Origin: JBGTFE01 sp041747435
GTDB taxonomy: Bacteria; Acidobacteriota; Blastocatellia; Pyrinomonadales; Pyrinomonadaceae
NCBI GenBank assembly: GCA_041747435.1
Contig: JBGTFE010000062.1
Coordinates: forward strand, 1-64,000
Direction: 5' to 3'
DNA length: 64,000 nucleotides
A program made the translations under genes and the position numbers. Below, piece by piece: positions 24,257-32,937 of this stretch; the first letter of the stretch is position 1, and every line of letters starts with the position of its first letter. The notes under the pieces are model-generated. The model searched no databases. It saw only the letters and a program-made list of their open reading frames with translations, and had not been told where the DNA came from.

Positions 24257-24715
24257 ATGAGCCTTATTCGAAGTTTGATGATAAAATTTGGCTGGGCAAA
24301 CCTCGATGCCGAGCGAAACCCGATCGCTGTTTTTTTGCTTGACGACGACACCCGTCGGCACCGCTGGTTTCAAAAAAGATTTGGCGGCGACGAGCTCGAT
24401 ATTGCCGAAAACGTTGCGGAGGCAAAAAAGCTTCTTGCGGAAAATTCTTACGACGCGATCTTTCTCGATCACGATCTGCTGCCGCATCATTACGAATCGA
24501 ACGATCACGAGGATTTTGCATCGACCGGTTATGCGATCGCCGAATTTTTGCACGAAAATCCCGATTTGCAGCGCGCCGCGACGATCATCGTTCACACGCG
24601 CAACGCCGACGCCGCGATCCCGATGGTGCAAAAAATCCGCGATTCCGGCAGAAGCTGCGAATACGTCGCCTTTCCGATGCTCGATTTAAAAATCAAAAAT
24701 TATTGGAAACGGTGA
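24257..24715 (+). CDS. Receiver-like domain protein (cyclic-phosphate-processing type)
   Basis: This 152-residue protein has a flavodoxin-like receiver core: NPIAVFLLDDDTRRHRWF, then AIFLDHDLLPHHY and ATIIVHTRNADAAIPM. The LDHDL motif with following histidines is typical of the stand-alone cREC-type receiver domain thought to work on cyclic phosphates rather than as a phospho-accepting regulator. The phospho-Asp position is D in FLDHDL. No output domain is present. It is monocistronic and followed by a hairpin repeat. Confidence 0.75.
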   Translation: MSLIRSLMIKFGWANLDAERNPIAVFLLDDDTRRHRWFQKRFGGDELDIAENVAEAKKLLAENSYDAIFLDHDLLPHHYESNDHEDFASTGYAIAEFLHENPDLQRAATIIVHTRNADAAIPMVQKIRDSGRSCEYVAFPMLDLKIKNYWKR

Positions 24716-24733
24716 AGGAGTTGGTAACCGCTA

Positions 24734-24789
24734 AATAACACGAAAAAACACGAAACAGGATCTTCCGCTTCGTGTTCCTTCGTGTTATT
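24734..24789. repeat. Long imperfect inverted repeat of ACACGAA units
   Basis: AATAACACGAAAAAACACGA(A) (24734-24754) pairs with TTCGTGTTCCTTCGTGTTAT(T) (24769-24789), 19 of 21 positions. Each arm is a tandem of ACACGAA-like units. It lies between two convergent genes and could act as a two-way terminator. Confidence 0.75.
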
Positions 24790-24804
24790 TCGTGGTTCAG
24801 TGTC

Positions 24805-25908
24805 TTACTTCTTAGTTTTCATTTGGTCCAATTCTTTCTGGGTTTTTTCGACTAATTCTTTCAGCGCGCCTTTAAGATTTTCGTCCTTCGCTTTTTCGAG
24901 AGATTTGTTCAGAGCTGCAAAATAAGCGGTTTTGAGCGCCATTTCTTGTGAAACATCGACGTCAGGTTTTACGCCCACGCCTTCCCAATTGGTTTTCGTG
25001 ACCGGATTTATCGCGCGTCCGACCGGGATAAAAACCCCAAAATGATCGCTGATTCGAAACACGCCGCCCGGATTTGCGCCGCCGCCGGTCGTTTCGCCGA
25101 TGATCGTCGCCCGTTTCAAAACTTTTAGGTTATTTGCAAATTCTTCTGCGCCGGAAAAAGTTCGCGCGCTCGTCAAAACATAAACATCTTTATCTCCATA
25201 TTTTTTGCCCAAAACCGTAGGTTTTGTCCAGAATTCCTCGGTCTTGTCGCCTTCGCGAAAATAAAGATCGTTCAAATGAACCGGTTTGTCGCCGAAAAGA
25301 TATGAACAGATGAGCGCGACCATTTCCGGATTTCCGCCGCCGTTTTGGCGCAGGTCGATGATCAAAGCGTCAGTGTTGTTTATAAAATTCATCGCCGCGG
25401 CGACGGTTTCCGCGCCGAGTTCGGGAGCGAAAAACCCGCGAAGATCGATGTAGCCGATGTTTCCTTGAAGGCGCTCGACTTTTTCAAACCCAAAATTGAT
25501 CCGTCTCATTTGGTTTTGAAAATTGCTGATCTCTTCCGCCGTCGGTTCGTTGCGTTTTTGTCGAACGGGAATCGGTTCGAACGAATAGCGAACGCGTAAA
25601 TGCTTGTCTTTGCTCACCGACTGCAGGTCTTCCGTGAGCTTTTGGGCAAAAGCTTTCGCGCTCGTAACCGCGTCATATTCCTTGCCATTTATCCGACTCC
25701 GAATGTCTTCTTCCATCTTTTTAGCGATGTCCGGAAAAACGTATGAATCGTTCAAATTGCTCAAAATGCTGTCGATAATTTCGCCACGCGATTTCGCGTC
25801 AATCGTCATATCGGGCTGCTGCTGTTGCGCAACGATAACGGTGTTGCCGATCACTATCACGATAATTACCGCCGCGATCGATGCAAAAATTGAAATAATT
25901 TTTTTCAT
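24805..25908 (-). CDS. S41-family (C-terminal processing) peptidase
   Basis: A GGGAG ribosome site sets the start at 25908 (367 residues). An N-terminal hydrophobic signal or anchor (residues 5-25) is followed by the S41 core: IGYIDLRGFF, ALIIDLRQNGGGNPEM, VYVLTSARTFSGAEEFANNL with the catalytic Ser, and ATIIGETTGGGANPGG. There is no clear PDZ domain, so it belongs to the short S41 group (interphotoreceptor-retinoid-binding-like, tricorn-like C1). It probably degrades peptides in the periplasm. The tetR gene lies 17 bp upstream in the same direction. Confidence 0.9.
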   Translation of the reverse strand: MKKIISIFASIAAVIIVIVIGNTVIVAQQQQPDMTIDAKSRGEIIDSILSNLNDSYVFPDIAKKMEEDIRSRINGKEYDAVTSAKAFAQKLTEDLQSVSKDKHLRVRYSFEPIPVRQKRNEPTAEEISNFQNQMRRINFGFEKVERLQGNIGYIDLRGFFAPELGAETVAAAMNFINNTDALIIDLRQNGGGNPEMVALICSYLFGDKPVHLNDLYFREGDKTEEFWTKPTVLGKKYGDKDVYVLTSARTFSGAEEFANNLKVLKRATIIGETTGGGANPGGVFRISDHFGVFIPVGRAINPVTKTNWEGVGVKPDVDVSQEMALKTAYFAALNKSLEKAKDENLKGALKELVEKTQKELDQMKTKK

Positions 25909-25925
25909 AATAACTCCCAAAAATG

Positions 25926-26528
25926 TCAGATTTTCTTGATTCCTTTTAACAATATCCCCGCCAAGCGGCGTGTTTTTTCTTCGATGTCGCCGCGCTCGCC
26001 GAGTTCGTGCGCCGTCAAGCTGAACGGCAGAAGTGAATTTGTCGCCACCAAAAAAGTTTCCGCGATCTCGTGCGTGTTTCCGTCTTGAAAATCGCCGCTT
26101 ACCTGTCCTTCTTCAATTATTCGCGCGAGAATTTCCGCCTCTTCCGAAAAATAATTTTCGCGCCGCAAAAGCAAATTCGGACGCACGGCGGCAAGCAGAT
26201 CGTTCAAACTTTGCGTGTAATGCTGAACGCTGTCAAAACGAAATAAGACTCGCATTATCAACATTTTGAACAAACGTTTTTCGGGCAAAATTTTCTGCGC
26301 CGCGATTTCGCTCAATTCGCCTTTTAGCCTTTCGATTATGCGGTCGATGTGCGAAAGAACGATCTCTTCCTTGCTCGTAAAATGAAGGTAAATGCTGCCT
26401 TTCCCGATTCCGACTTCTTGCGCCAGATCGTCGATCGTCATTTTTTTATAACCGTGACGCGCCAGAAATTGATCGGTGGCATCGAGGATCGCTTCGCGAA
26501 CTTCCCGTGTTTGTACTCCATTCCTCAT
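25926..26528 (-). CDS. TetR-family transcriptional regulator
   Basis: The N-terminal helix-turn-helix is clear: VREAILDATDQFLARHGYKK, TIDDLAQEVGIGKGSIYLHF and TSKEEIVLSH (residues about 10-60). The remainder is an all-helical ligand-binding domain. The length of 200 is typical. It is the first gene of an apparent operon with the S41 peptidase, so it probably represses its own operon. The ligand is unknown. Confidence 0.93.
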   Translation of the reverse strand: MRNGVQTREVREAILDATDQFLARHGYKKMTIDDLAQEVGIGKGSIYLHFTSKEEIVLSHIDRIIERLKGELSEIAAQKILPEKRLFKMLIMRVLFRFDSVQHYTQSLNDLLAAVRPNLLLRRENYFSEEAEILARIIEEGQVSGDFQDGNTHEIAETFLVATNSLLPFSLTAHELGERGDIEEKTRRLAGILLKGIKKI

Positions 26529-26642
26529 ATATTATCGAGTATTGACCAAAACACAGTTCCGGTCAAATTAAAAACGTATCAATTTGTATTTTGTTTCAGA
26601 ATTTTTGGGTTGCTGCCTCGGCGGCGAAAAATTGGCGCACGT

Positions 26643-27323
26643 TTATAGCATTTGATAGATCTTCCCAAAGGATGACAAAGCGCCGTTGAAGCCATTGATC
26701 AGGAAGTTTCCAAAACCTTGTCGACCGTCGGCGACAAAAGCCATTACTGCGCCGTAGCAGATCACATTCATTACAGGCAAAATCAATATCGACTTTATCC
26801 AGCCAGCTTTTTTTAGATCGGGTTGCCGAAAGCTTGTCTCAGCCCAGTTTGTGATCAAATGAAACGCCGTCGTCCAGCCCAAGAGACCTGGAACAAGCGT
26901 CGAACGTACTTGCGCAAAATAAGCAAAGACCAAAACCGCGAGCGAGATAGTCGGGAAAAAATACGGCGCGAGCGCGATCCAGGTTTGTCCGGTCGTGCCA
27001 AGCCCGATCTGACGAACTTCACCGCCTGCGTGCGCGCTGACGCGGATTCCGACCGGGATTTTTAGAAAGAGCAATCCGATCAGAAGATGCGTTATTTCGT
27101 GTTCGAGTGTCTGCAGATAATTCCAAGTGCTTGGAAATAGACGTTTTGCGACGAAAAAACATGGAAAGAAAATCGCGCCGCCGATAAAAAATGTGAACCA
27201 ACGCGAATCGCTAAGAGAAATATCCGCAATTATTTTGAGTGTTTCGTTTCCAAAGCCGTAAAACAAAAAAGGCGCAGCGATCAGAAACAAAACGATCGAT
27301 ATTTTGGAGAACAATTTCAGCAT
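26643..27323 (-). CDS. Integral membrane protein with HExxH motif (M50-like)
   Basis: This 226-residue protein has about six hydrophobic spans. Near residue 78 it reads TLEHEITHLLIGLLFLKIPV, which places an HExxH zinc motif at a membrane helix, as in M50/M50B-like peptidases. SAHAGGEVRQIG and WIALAPYFFPTISL follow, resembling the second motif region of that group. Whether it is an active protease is uncertain. An inverted heptamer site (27481-27499) lies about 160 bp upstream. Confidence 0.72.
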   Translation of the reverse strand: MLKLFSKISIVLFLIAAPFLFYGFGNETLKIIADISLSDSRWFTFFIGGAIFFPCFFVAKRLFPSTWNYLQTLEHEITHLLIGLLFLKIPVGIRVSAHAGGEVRQIGLGTTGQTWIALAPYFFPTISLAVLVFAYFAQVRSTLVPGLLGWTTAFHLITNWAETSFRQPDLKKAGWIKSILILPVMNVICYGAVMAFVADGRQGFGNFLINGFNGALSSFGKIYQML

Positions 27324-27480
27324 CGAGTCTGCATCGAGCGAAACTCAAAAAATTTCCAGAGAAAACCTCAAGAAATCGAGTTTTCTCCAACATCATAGCC
27401 TATATCACGAGAATGAACTCTATTCAATCCAAGGAAAAAATACGCCAAGGGTGCGCGAAAAAAGGCAGTATGGGTAAAAA

Positions 27481-27499
27481 CACCTATCAATTTTGAGTG
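27481..27499. promoter_or_regulatory. Inverted NarL-like heptamer pair upstream of the M50-like gene
   Basis: CACCTAT (27481-27487) and TTGAGTG (27493-27499, reverse complement CACTCAA) are separated by 5 bp. The same 7-5-7 layout occurs at 31027-31045 and 33127-33145. NarL-type regulators bind heptamers of the form TACYYMT. Confidence 0.5.
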
Positions 27500-27665
27500 A
27501 TTTTACTGATTTTTCCACTTCACGACGGAGTTATTATCTCAATACTCCTTTGTGGTTTGTTAAGTTAATTGGTTTTTCAACTGAGATTTGCTTTAACGGG
27601 GCGGATATTAATCAATATTCGCTCCATTTTTATTTCGCCGCGTTCCGGGAAGAAAAAAGAAAGGG

Positions 27666-27704
27666 GGCTAGACTCCCGGTCAATTTCGGAGTCTAGCCTT
27701 TTTC
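27666..27704. terminator. Strong two-way terminator
   Basis: GGCTAGACTCC (27666-27676) and GGAGTCTAGCC (27688-27698) form a perfect 11-bp stem with an 11-base loop, followed by TTTTTCT on the plus strand. On the minus strand CCCTTTCTTTTTTC follows. It can end the transcript of the 160-residue protein gene. Confidence 0.85.
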
Positions 27705-27794
27705 TAGGTTGCATGAAGGAAAAAGAGTTTCAAGTTTCTCTTGATTAGCAGTAATGATTCTACGAGTTTAAAGAAGGGGATGAATGAGCGTTTG

Positions 27795-27842
27795 CACTCA
27801 AGGTCGTGAGTAATTCCACCTAATTTCTGCGGAAATACTCAT
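27795..27842. promoter_or_regulatory. Cluster of four heptamer sites
   Basis: CACTCAA (27795-27801), GTGAGTA (27806-27812, reverse complement TACTCAC), CACCTAA (27817-27823) and TACTCAT (27836-27842) fit the YACYYAW pattern of the other sites. Spacing differs from the 7-5-7 pairs, so this is weaker evidence. Confidence 0.4.
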
Positions 27843-27905
27843 TTTCCCTTCCTCTGCAAATAGATGCTGGGAGTCAAAAGCATTCGTCAAAATTGTTTCC
27901 GCGTT

Positions 27906-28388
27906 TTAAGATTGTGGCGAAAAACCGATAGCGCGAATGTAGCTCACGTAAAGGTTCGTCAGGCGTTCGACAACGGCTTTGTCTTTGCGTGCAAGCATGG
28001 TAATTATCTGGTCGCGCTCATTGAGGATCGGCTGCGCGGCTTCGAGCTGTTCGGCGCTGAATCCGCTTTCGCGGCGTTCGATCTCAGCTCTGAGATCGGT
28101 AAAAAAGTCGCTAGCAGCGACGCTCGCCGATTCAAATTCGCCCTTTCTCGAACTTATCGCTGCCAGCGCAAGTCGATTTTGCAATTGGCTCAACCGCAAA
28201 TTTGCCTGAGCGGCATCACGTTGGCGCGCAGCCTCACGATCGGAAAGCCAGCCGGGTATAGAACCAAGCAAAAATGCGAACATTACCAGAGCTCCCAGCG
28301 CGACGACGCGTTGCCAAAGCGAACTTTTCCCGCGTTCGGCTGCGACCTGTAAATTAATTTCTTTTCTTAAATGCCGTGTTTCCTGCAT
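27906..28388 (-). CDS. Unknown single-pass membrane protein with coiled coil
   Basis: The 160-residue protein has a basic N-terminus, one membrane span (about residues 28-47, VVALGALVMFAFLLGSIPGW), then a long helical, Ala/Gln/Glu-rich region (about 50-150) that should lie outside the membrane. I do not recognise a family. It lies downstream of the histidine kinase with a 103-bp spacer that contains heptamer sites, so it may be a target of the nearby response regulator or a small accessory of the kinase. Confidence 0.75.
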   Translation of the reverse strand: MQETRHLRKEINLQVAAERGKSSLWQRVVALGALVMFAFLLGSIPGWLSDREAARQRDAAQANLRLSQLQNRLALAAISSRKGEFESASVAASDFFTDLRAEIERRESGFSAEQLEAAQPILNERDQIITMLARKDKAVVERLTNLYVSYIRAIGFSPQS

Positions 28389-28467
28389 GCTAACTTTTCC
28401 GTTCAGAAGTAATTCGCCGTCAGCTTTTATTAAAGCGTAGAAAGCCGCATTGCAGCATCAGCATTTT

Positions 28468-28495
28468 TACCCAAATTTTAAGTGATTTTACTTAA
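28468..28495. promoter_or_regulatory. Heptamer sites upstream of the 160-residue membrane protein gene
   Basis: TACCCAA (28468-28474), TTAAGTG (28478-28484, reverse complement CACTTAA) and TACTTAA (28489-28495) lie 80-107 bp before the gene start. The inverted pair has a 3-bp spacer instead of 5. The last site overlaps the kinase stop codon. Confidence 0.45.
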
Positions 28496-30270
28496 CCGCG
28501 CGGCGGAAGCGGCACTAAAACGGTAAAAACCGCGCCGCGCACGCTGTCCTGCGCCGGACTATCGACGAGCACTTCCGCCTCGATCTCTGCGGCTAGATTT
28601 TTTACAAGATAAAGTCCGAGCCCGATACCGGAAGTTTCGTTTATCAGCGCGTCTTTTGCATCGCGTATCGTTGCATCCAGCGGTTGTCCGCGAAAAAATC
28701 TTTCGAAGACGTGCGGAAGATCATCCGCCGCGATGCCGCATCCGGTATCGGAGACCTCGATCGCGATATGAGCCTCGCGCGGTTCCGCTGAAATCTCGAT
28801 CCGTCCGTTTGGCGGAGTGTATTTCATCGAGTTTTCGATAAGGCTCGAAACGATTCTGCGCAGCGTGCGCGGATCGGTTAAAACCGTCGGTAAAACCGCT
28901 TTCGGTGTCTCAAAATGTAATTTTACGCCGCGAGCGTCAGCCGCGGGCAGATTCGCATCGACACAATCTGCCAAGACGCCGCGTACGTCAGTTTCAACGA
29001 ACGAAACACGATATGCGCCCGATTCGATGCGCGAAAGATCGAGCAGATTTTGCACAAATTCGATCTGGCGGTCGCATTCGACGGCGATCGTTTGCAAATA
29101 TTCTTCACGCTCGTCGGCGCCGATATTGTCTCCCTCCAAAACTCGCGTCAGAGTTTTTATTGTCGTCAGCGGAGTTCTTAGCTCGTGTGAAACGCTGCTG
29201 ACGAATTCGGACTTGAGCCGGTCCAGCTCTTTCGATTTTTCCTCGCGTTCGGCGATCTGTTCCGCCATTTGATTAAATGTCTCACCGAGTTCGCGAACCG
29301 GACTTCCGCCTTTTATTTTCGTGCGGGCGCGCAAATCTCCCGCGCCGAAAAAACGCGCCGCTTCAGTTAGCCGCCGTAAAGGTTCGACGATGCCGCGCGC
29401 GATAAATAGAACGAGAAGGATCGCGAGCGAAGCGATCACCGCACCGACCCAAAGCTGACGCCAATACTGCTGTTTCGCCGGCGCATACAGTTTTTCGCTC
29501 GGAACGCCGACTACCACGACACAGTTTATCGCGGCGATCCGCGCCAAACCGTAGACGCGCTTGATCTTATCGTAAGGACTTTCGACCTCGAAGTTCGCGA
29601 TCTCTTTGTCATTGAGAGCGGAAAGAAGCGGCGTTCCGCTTACATCGGCGGACATTTGTTCCGGAGAAACGTTGTTGCGGTATAGCAGGCGACTGTGCGG
29701 ATCGAAAACGGCGATGATATTTTCTTCCGGAAGCTTCAATTTCTTAAAAATACTGCTCGCGCTCGAACCGTCGATCCTTGCAACAACAAAATTTCCGTTT
29801 GCGATGGGCAAAGCGAGCGACAAAAGCCTCAGTTTTTCTTCCGAAATTTGTTCGGTTAGCACGACGAGCGATCTTTTTTCCGCTATTTCCTTCCGAAGCG
29901 TTTCGATCGAAACCAGCGGCAGCGGCTTTTCGCGAACGGTTTGAGACAGAATTACTTCGCCCGCGGGATTTACGATCTGCACGTCGAGCCAATGCGGACG
30001 AGTTTTGACGATGGAATCGAGATAATCTTTTAGCGTTAACGGATGATCACTTTCAGCCAGAGTCGAAACCGTCGTCAAGGTTTGTGTCTGCGCCTCGATC
30101 CATTGCTCGAACGCCGTTGCCGCAAGCTCCGCCTGGCGCTCGATCGATTCGTTCAATTGCTGGCGGCTAACTTGCCACGCTTCCCAAAGATTGTAAAAAC
30201 CGACGAGCAGAAGCGGCACCACCAAGCCGATCGTCAGCCATAAAAGGCGCGCGCGGATCGTCAAACTCAT
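28492..30270 (-). CDS. Membrane sensor histidine kinase with external sensor and HAMP domain
   Basis: The 592-residue protein has two membrane spans (about 8-28 and 273-296) that bracket a dCache-like external sensor. A HAMP linker follows (IVEPLRRLTEAARFFGAGDL), then HisKA with the phospho-accepting His in FVSSVSHELRTPLTTIKTL (about residue 365), and HATPase_c with LIENSMKYTPPNG, VSDTGCGIAADDLPHVFERF and SGIGLGLYLVKNL. All catalytic boxes are intact. An AGGAGG ribosome site precedes the ATG. The likely partner is the NarL-type regulator about 0.8 kb upstream (31085-31720). A terminator separates it from the 178-residue protein gene. Confidence 0.94.
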   Translation of the reverse strand: MSLTIRARLLWLTIGLVVPLLLVGFYNLWEAWQVSRQQLNESIERQAELAATAFEQWIEAQTQTLTTVSTLAESDHPLTLKDYLDSIVKTRPHWLDVQIVNPAGEVILSQTVREKPLPLVSIETLRKEIAEKRSLVVLTEQISEEKLRLLSLALPIANGNFVVARIDGSSASSIFKKLKLPEENIIAVFDPHSRLLYRNNVSPEQMSADVSGTPLLSALNDKEIANFEVESPYDKIKRVYGLARIAAINCVVVVGVPSEKLYAPAKQQYWRQLWVGAVIASLAILLVLFIARGIVEPLRRLTEAARFFGAGDLRARTKIKGGSPVRELGETFNQMAEQIAEREEKSKELDRLKSEFVSSVSHELRTPLTTIKTLTRVLEGDNIGADEREEYLQTIAVECDRQIEFVQNLLDLSRIESGAYRVSFVETDVRGVLADCVDANLPAADARGVKLHFETPKAVLPTVLTDPRTLRRIVSSLIENSMKYTPPNGRIEISAEPREAHIAIEVSDTGCGIAADDLPHVFERFFRGQPLDATIRDAKDALINETSGIGLGLYLVKNLAAEIEAEVLVDSPAQDSVRGAVFTVLVPLPPRG

Positions 30271-30284
30271 TTACCTCCTATTGA

Positions 30285-30334
30285 AAACAGAAAAAGCATC
30301 TTCTGAAACTTATTCTATTTCAGAAGAATGCTTT
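30285..30334 (-). terminator. Terminator between the 178-residue protein gene and the histidine kinase
   Basis: On the minus strand AAAGCATTCTTCTGAAA (30334-30318) pairs with TTTCAGAAGATGCTTT (30308-30293, one bulge), followed by TTCTGTTTT. It ends 20 bp before the kinase start. Confidence 0.82.
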
Positions 30335-30411
30335 ATAAAAACCGGAGTGATAGGTGACGATCGCCGCGGTTCGCTTTTTTGTCACACAGGTCTGTGCTCG
30401 AACGCGCGCTT

Positions 30412-30948
30412 CTAATTCATTTTTTTCATCGTTACGGTTATCATTGGTCCATTGTCAACCATTATTCGGCTGTACGAAACCCAATAGCCGGCGTCGCGAT
30501 ATTTCACTAAATTGTATATCTTACCGTTCGGGCGCGTCTTAAGCGGCACATCCGCTCCGAAAACGTCTGCGTACTTCGGCGACTCTGCACCTTCGCCGAT
30601 ATAATACGTCACAACACTTCGCACTTTTTTATTCGAATCGAGCGTGATCTGTAATGATTCCTCGTCGGAAAATCTATAAAAAAAGCCGGTTTTGTCCGCG
30701 GTTTTGGCTTTACCAAGCTTGTCTTTGACTTCGTCCGCGGTCATGCCGATCGTGATTCCTCGAATATCGTTCAGAGCCGGCTGCGGAGCGGTCTGCTTTT
30801 TAACATCCCGAACCGTCGTCGCGGCTTGATTTTGCGCCACGGTTTCGTTTTGTGCAAAAGCTGTCGCCGAAAGCAAAAATAGTAACGCGACCGCAACGCA
30901 GGATGCGCCGAAATTCGACACTTCGGAAGTTAGATTTTTAAATGGCAT
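30412..30948 (-). CDS. Secreted protein with BamE/SmpA-like domain (putative)
   Basis: This 178-residue protein has a signal peptide (about residues 13-32, CVAVALLFLLSATAFAQ). The mature domain reads GITIGMTADEVKDKLGKAK, FFYRFSDEESLQITLDSNKK and VRSVVTYYIG, which resembles the small BamE/SmpA-like fold (GMT.xxV.xxLG followed by strands). No lipobox Cys is seen. Function is unknown. A clear heptamer operator (31027-31056) lies about 80-110 bp upstream. Confidence 0.75.
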   Translation of the reverse strand: MPFKNLTSEVSNFGASCVAVALLFLLSATAFAQNETVAQNQAATTVRDVKKQTAPQPALNDIRGITIGMTADEVKDKLGKAKTADKTGFFYRFSDEESLQITLDSNKKVRSVVTYYIGEGAESPKYADVFGADVPLKTRPNGKIYNLVKYRDAGYWVSYSRIMVDNGPMITVTMKKMN

Positions 30949-31026
30949 TTTGATTTATCTCCTTTTTATGAAATTTCTCTTTGTCTATATTGTATAAAAC
31001 AAGACCTGATTCCGAATCGCTGAAAA

Positions 31027-31056
31027 TACTCAATTATATTGGGTATTTCTACCTAA
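31027..31056. promoter_or_regulatory. Triple heptamer operator upstream of the 178-residue protein gene
   Basis: TACTCAA (31027-31033) and TTGGGTA (31039-31045, reverse complement TACCCAA) form an inverted pair with a 5-bp spacer, and TACCTAA (31050-31056) follows. It lies in the 136-bp spacer between the response regulator and the secreted-protein gene. This is the best copy of the motif in the window. Confidence 0.6.
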
Positions 31057-31084
31057 AACCGCGATCTAAGCGTTGTTTTGCGAT

Positions 31085-31720
31085 CTATTTCGGGTTGTCT
31101 TTCGACAGAATTCGGCGTGCGATCTCCACGCGGTTTGAAAAGTTCTTTTTAGCCAAGATTCGGCTGACGTGATTTTCGATGGTGCGAACACTCAACTTCA
31201 ATTTTACGGCGATCTCTTTGTTGCTCAAACCGCGCGCCACCAATTCCGCGACGCGCCATTCGGCGTTGGTCAATTCTTCGTCCGGAACGAAATCCTTTTC
31301 TTCGGGTTCGTCGTTTCCGGCAAGCGCGGTGATCGCAGTGCGCGTACGCTCGACGCGATTCAAGATATTTTGGATCACCGCGATAAGCTCGTCCGGCTCG
31401 AAAGGTTTCGTTAGATAAACATCAACACCGGAGCGAAATCCTTCGATGCGGTCTCCGGTTTCGTCTTTGGCGGTGAGAAAAACTATCGGAATTAACTTAG
31501 TATGCGGCGCCGCGCGAAGATGCCGCGCAAATGTGTAGCCGTCCATTACCGGCATTCGCACATCGGAAACTATCAGATCGGGCAGTGATTTCGCAATCTG
31601 AAGAATCGCGTCCTTGCCGTTGCGCGCGGTCGTTACTTCGAATCCTTCCCCGCGGAGAACGGCGGCGATCGCCGCCAAAAGATTCGGTTCGTCATCAACT
31701 ACCAAAAGCCGTCTTAACAT
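31085..31720 (-). CDS. NarL/FixJ-type response regulator
   Basis: The start at 31720 gives 211 residues, beginning MLRRLLVVDDEPNLL. The receiver domain (1-120) has the acidic pair DDE, phospho-Asp in LIVSDVRMPVMDGYTF, the conserved Thr in VFLTAKDE and Lys in YLTKPFEPDEL. A LuxR-type helix-turn-helix follows (about 148-205, LTNAEWRVAELVARGLSNKE and VRTIENHVSRILAKKN). It probably receives phosphate from the kinase at 28492-30270. Heptamer pairs fitting NarL-type recognition occur upstream of several nearby genes. Confidence 0.94.
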   Translation of the reverse strand: MLRRLLVVDDEPNLLAAIAAVLRGEGFEVTTARNGKDAILQIAKSLPDLIVSDVRMPVMDGYTFARHLRAAPHTKLIPIVFLTAKDETGDRIEGFRSGVDVYLTKPFEPDELIAVIQNILNRVERTRTAITALAGNDEPEEKDFVPDEELTNAEWRVAELVARGLSNKEIAVKLKLSVRTIENHVSRILAKKNFSNRVEIARRILSKDNPK

Positions 31721-31812
31721 AGATTCCGCGGAGCGTCGCGATTTTTTGAAACTTGAAACTTTATAGTAGTTTATCCGCAAAACTGCTCCGCGCGCAAAAC
31801 TTGCGCAAACGG

Positions 31813-32937
31813 TTAGTATCGCAAAACGGCGGCGACCGAAGAAGCGCCAGGCATTTGCTCGGGCAGCATAACAAAAACTTCGCCGCCTTCGCGAAGTGTT
31901 CTCGTGGACGTCACGCAAAGCAGATCTTTATCGCCCGGCTTTGGCTGATCGTGAACGATCAATTCATCCGATGACGAATCGAATTTTCCCCATTCTTGTT
32001 TTCCGACCGGAACGAAAAGCATTTCGATCCTTCCGTTTCCGGCGGCTTTGAAGATCTCCGAAAGATTTTCGCTTGCCAAACCAGTTCCGAGTTTTTCCCG
32101 ATAAAGTTCCAACGCGCTTTCGCGTGTTTGGCGAAAAACCGGCTGAGTGATCGGCAAAGATTTTTCCAAAAGTTCCCTCGGCGTCATATTATCGATGTTC
32201 CCGTGGATTCCGTCCGCCAACAGATGCGAATAATTGTTCGCCTTTTTATAGATCGGATGCAGAAATTCGACGCCGCCCAGGATAAGCGGCGCATTATCGT
32301 TTTTCAAATGTTCCGTAACTGCGTTATCGACCTTCCGGAAAAGCTCAAGCAAACGCGTTTTTTTATTTTCTTCTGCTCCGCCGCGACCGTGAAAGACCGC
32401 TGCGCCGCCTCCGACCGTATGCGACTGAAGCCCGGCTTCAGTGGATTCCGGATGCAGAAAATAATCCAAATTTTTCGGGATCTTTTTCATGTGGACTTCA
32501 TTAATTCCGAGCTCGGACGCTTCAAAGAACTTGATCCGTTTTTGACTCAAACCGAGCAGATAAAATCTTCGATTCTGCAGGGCGTTTCTTATCAGCGGCT
32601 TTAAATGAAAGCGATCCGTGACGACCACGAGCTCGTCGAATTGATAATTTAGCGAGTACCAAACGAACGAATCCGGCGTAAAAAACGCGGCAAATCCTTC
32701 GGTTCTTCCTTTCCAAAATCCCGGATTGTCCTGGATCATCTCCACCGGTCCGAGCATCCGCGCGATTTTAAAAGGATCGACTTCCAATCCGAGTAACTTT
32801 TTCTCGGCTTCAAACATAAGATTTTTTAGACGAAGCTTGTTCTTTTTCGCATCCGCGTCGCTGACTGGCATGTAAACCGATACACACCATTCGCCGCGCG
32901 TTTCCGCCATCTTGATCAAATTTTCTTTCTTTAACAT
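31813..32937 (-). CDS. baeRF-family protein (eRF1-like)
   Basis: The 374-residue protein reads CVSVYMPVSDADAKKNKLRL, GFAAFFTPDSFVWYSL, FHLKPLIRNALQNRRFYLLG and later APLILGGVEFLHPIYKKANN with GRIEMLFVPVGKQEWG. This matches bacterial proteins related to the archaeo-eukaryotic release factor eRF1 (baeRF group). They are proposed to act on ribosomes or stress-related translation, but without a proven reaction. It precedes the response regulator by 92 bp. An inverted heptamer pair lies about 190 bp upstream. Confidence 0.78.
   Translation of the reverse strand: MLKKENLIKMAETRGEWCVSVYMPVSDADAKKNKLRLKNLMFEAEKKLLGLEVDPFKIARMLGPVEMIQDNPGFWKGRTEGFAAFFTPDSFVWYSLNYQFDELVVVTDRFHLKPLIRNALQNRRFYLLGLSQKRIKFFEASELGINEVHMKKIPKNLDYFLHPESTEAGLQSHTVGGGAAVFHGRGGAEENKKTRLLELFRKVDNAVTEHLKNDNAPLILGGVEFLHPIYKKANNYSHLLADGIHGNIDNMTPRELLEKSLPITQPVFRQTRESALELYREKLGTGLASENLSEIFKAAGNGRIEMLFVPVGKQEWGKFDSSSDELIVHDQPKPGDKDLLCVTSTRTLREGGEVFVMLPEQMPGASSVAAVLRY

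Larger units (their letters stand above)
27324..27905. other. 580-bp stretch without a supported gene, rich in regulatory signals
   Basis: It holds an inverted heptamer pair (27481-27499), a strong two-way terminator (27666-27704) and a cluster of four heptamers (27795-27842). A 67-codon frame at 27493-27696 runs into the terminator stem and is unlikely to be a gene. A small RNA ending at the terminator is possible. Confidence 0.55.

Noticed and set aside
27493..27696. 67-codon plus-strand open frame
   Set aside because: It begins inside a heptamer site and ends inside a terminator stem; no protein-like features.
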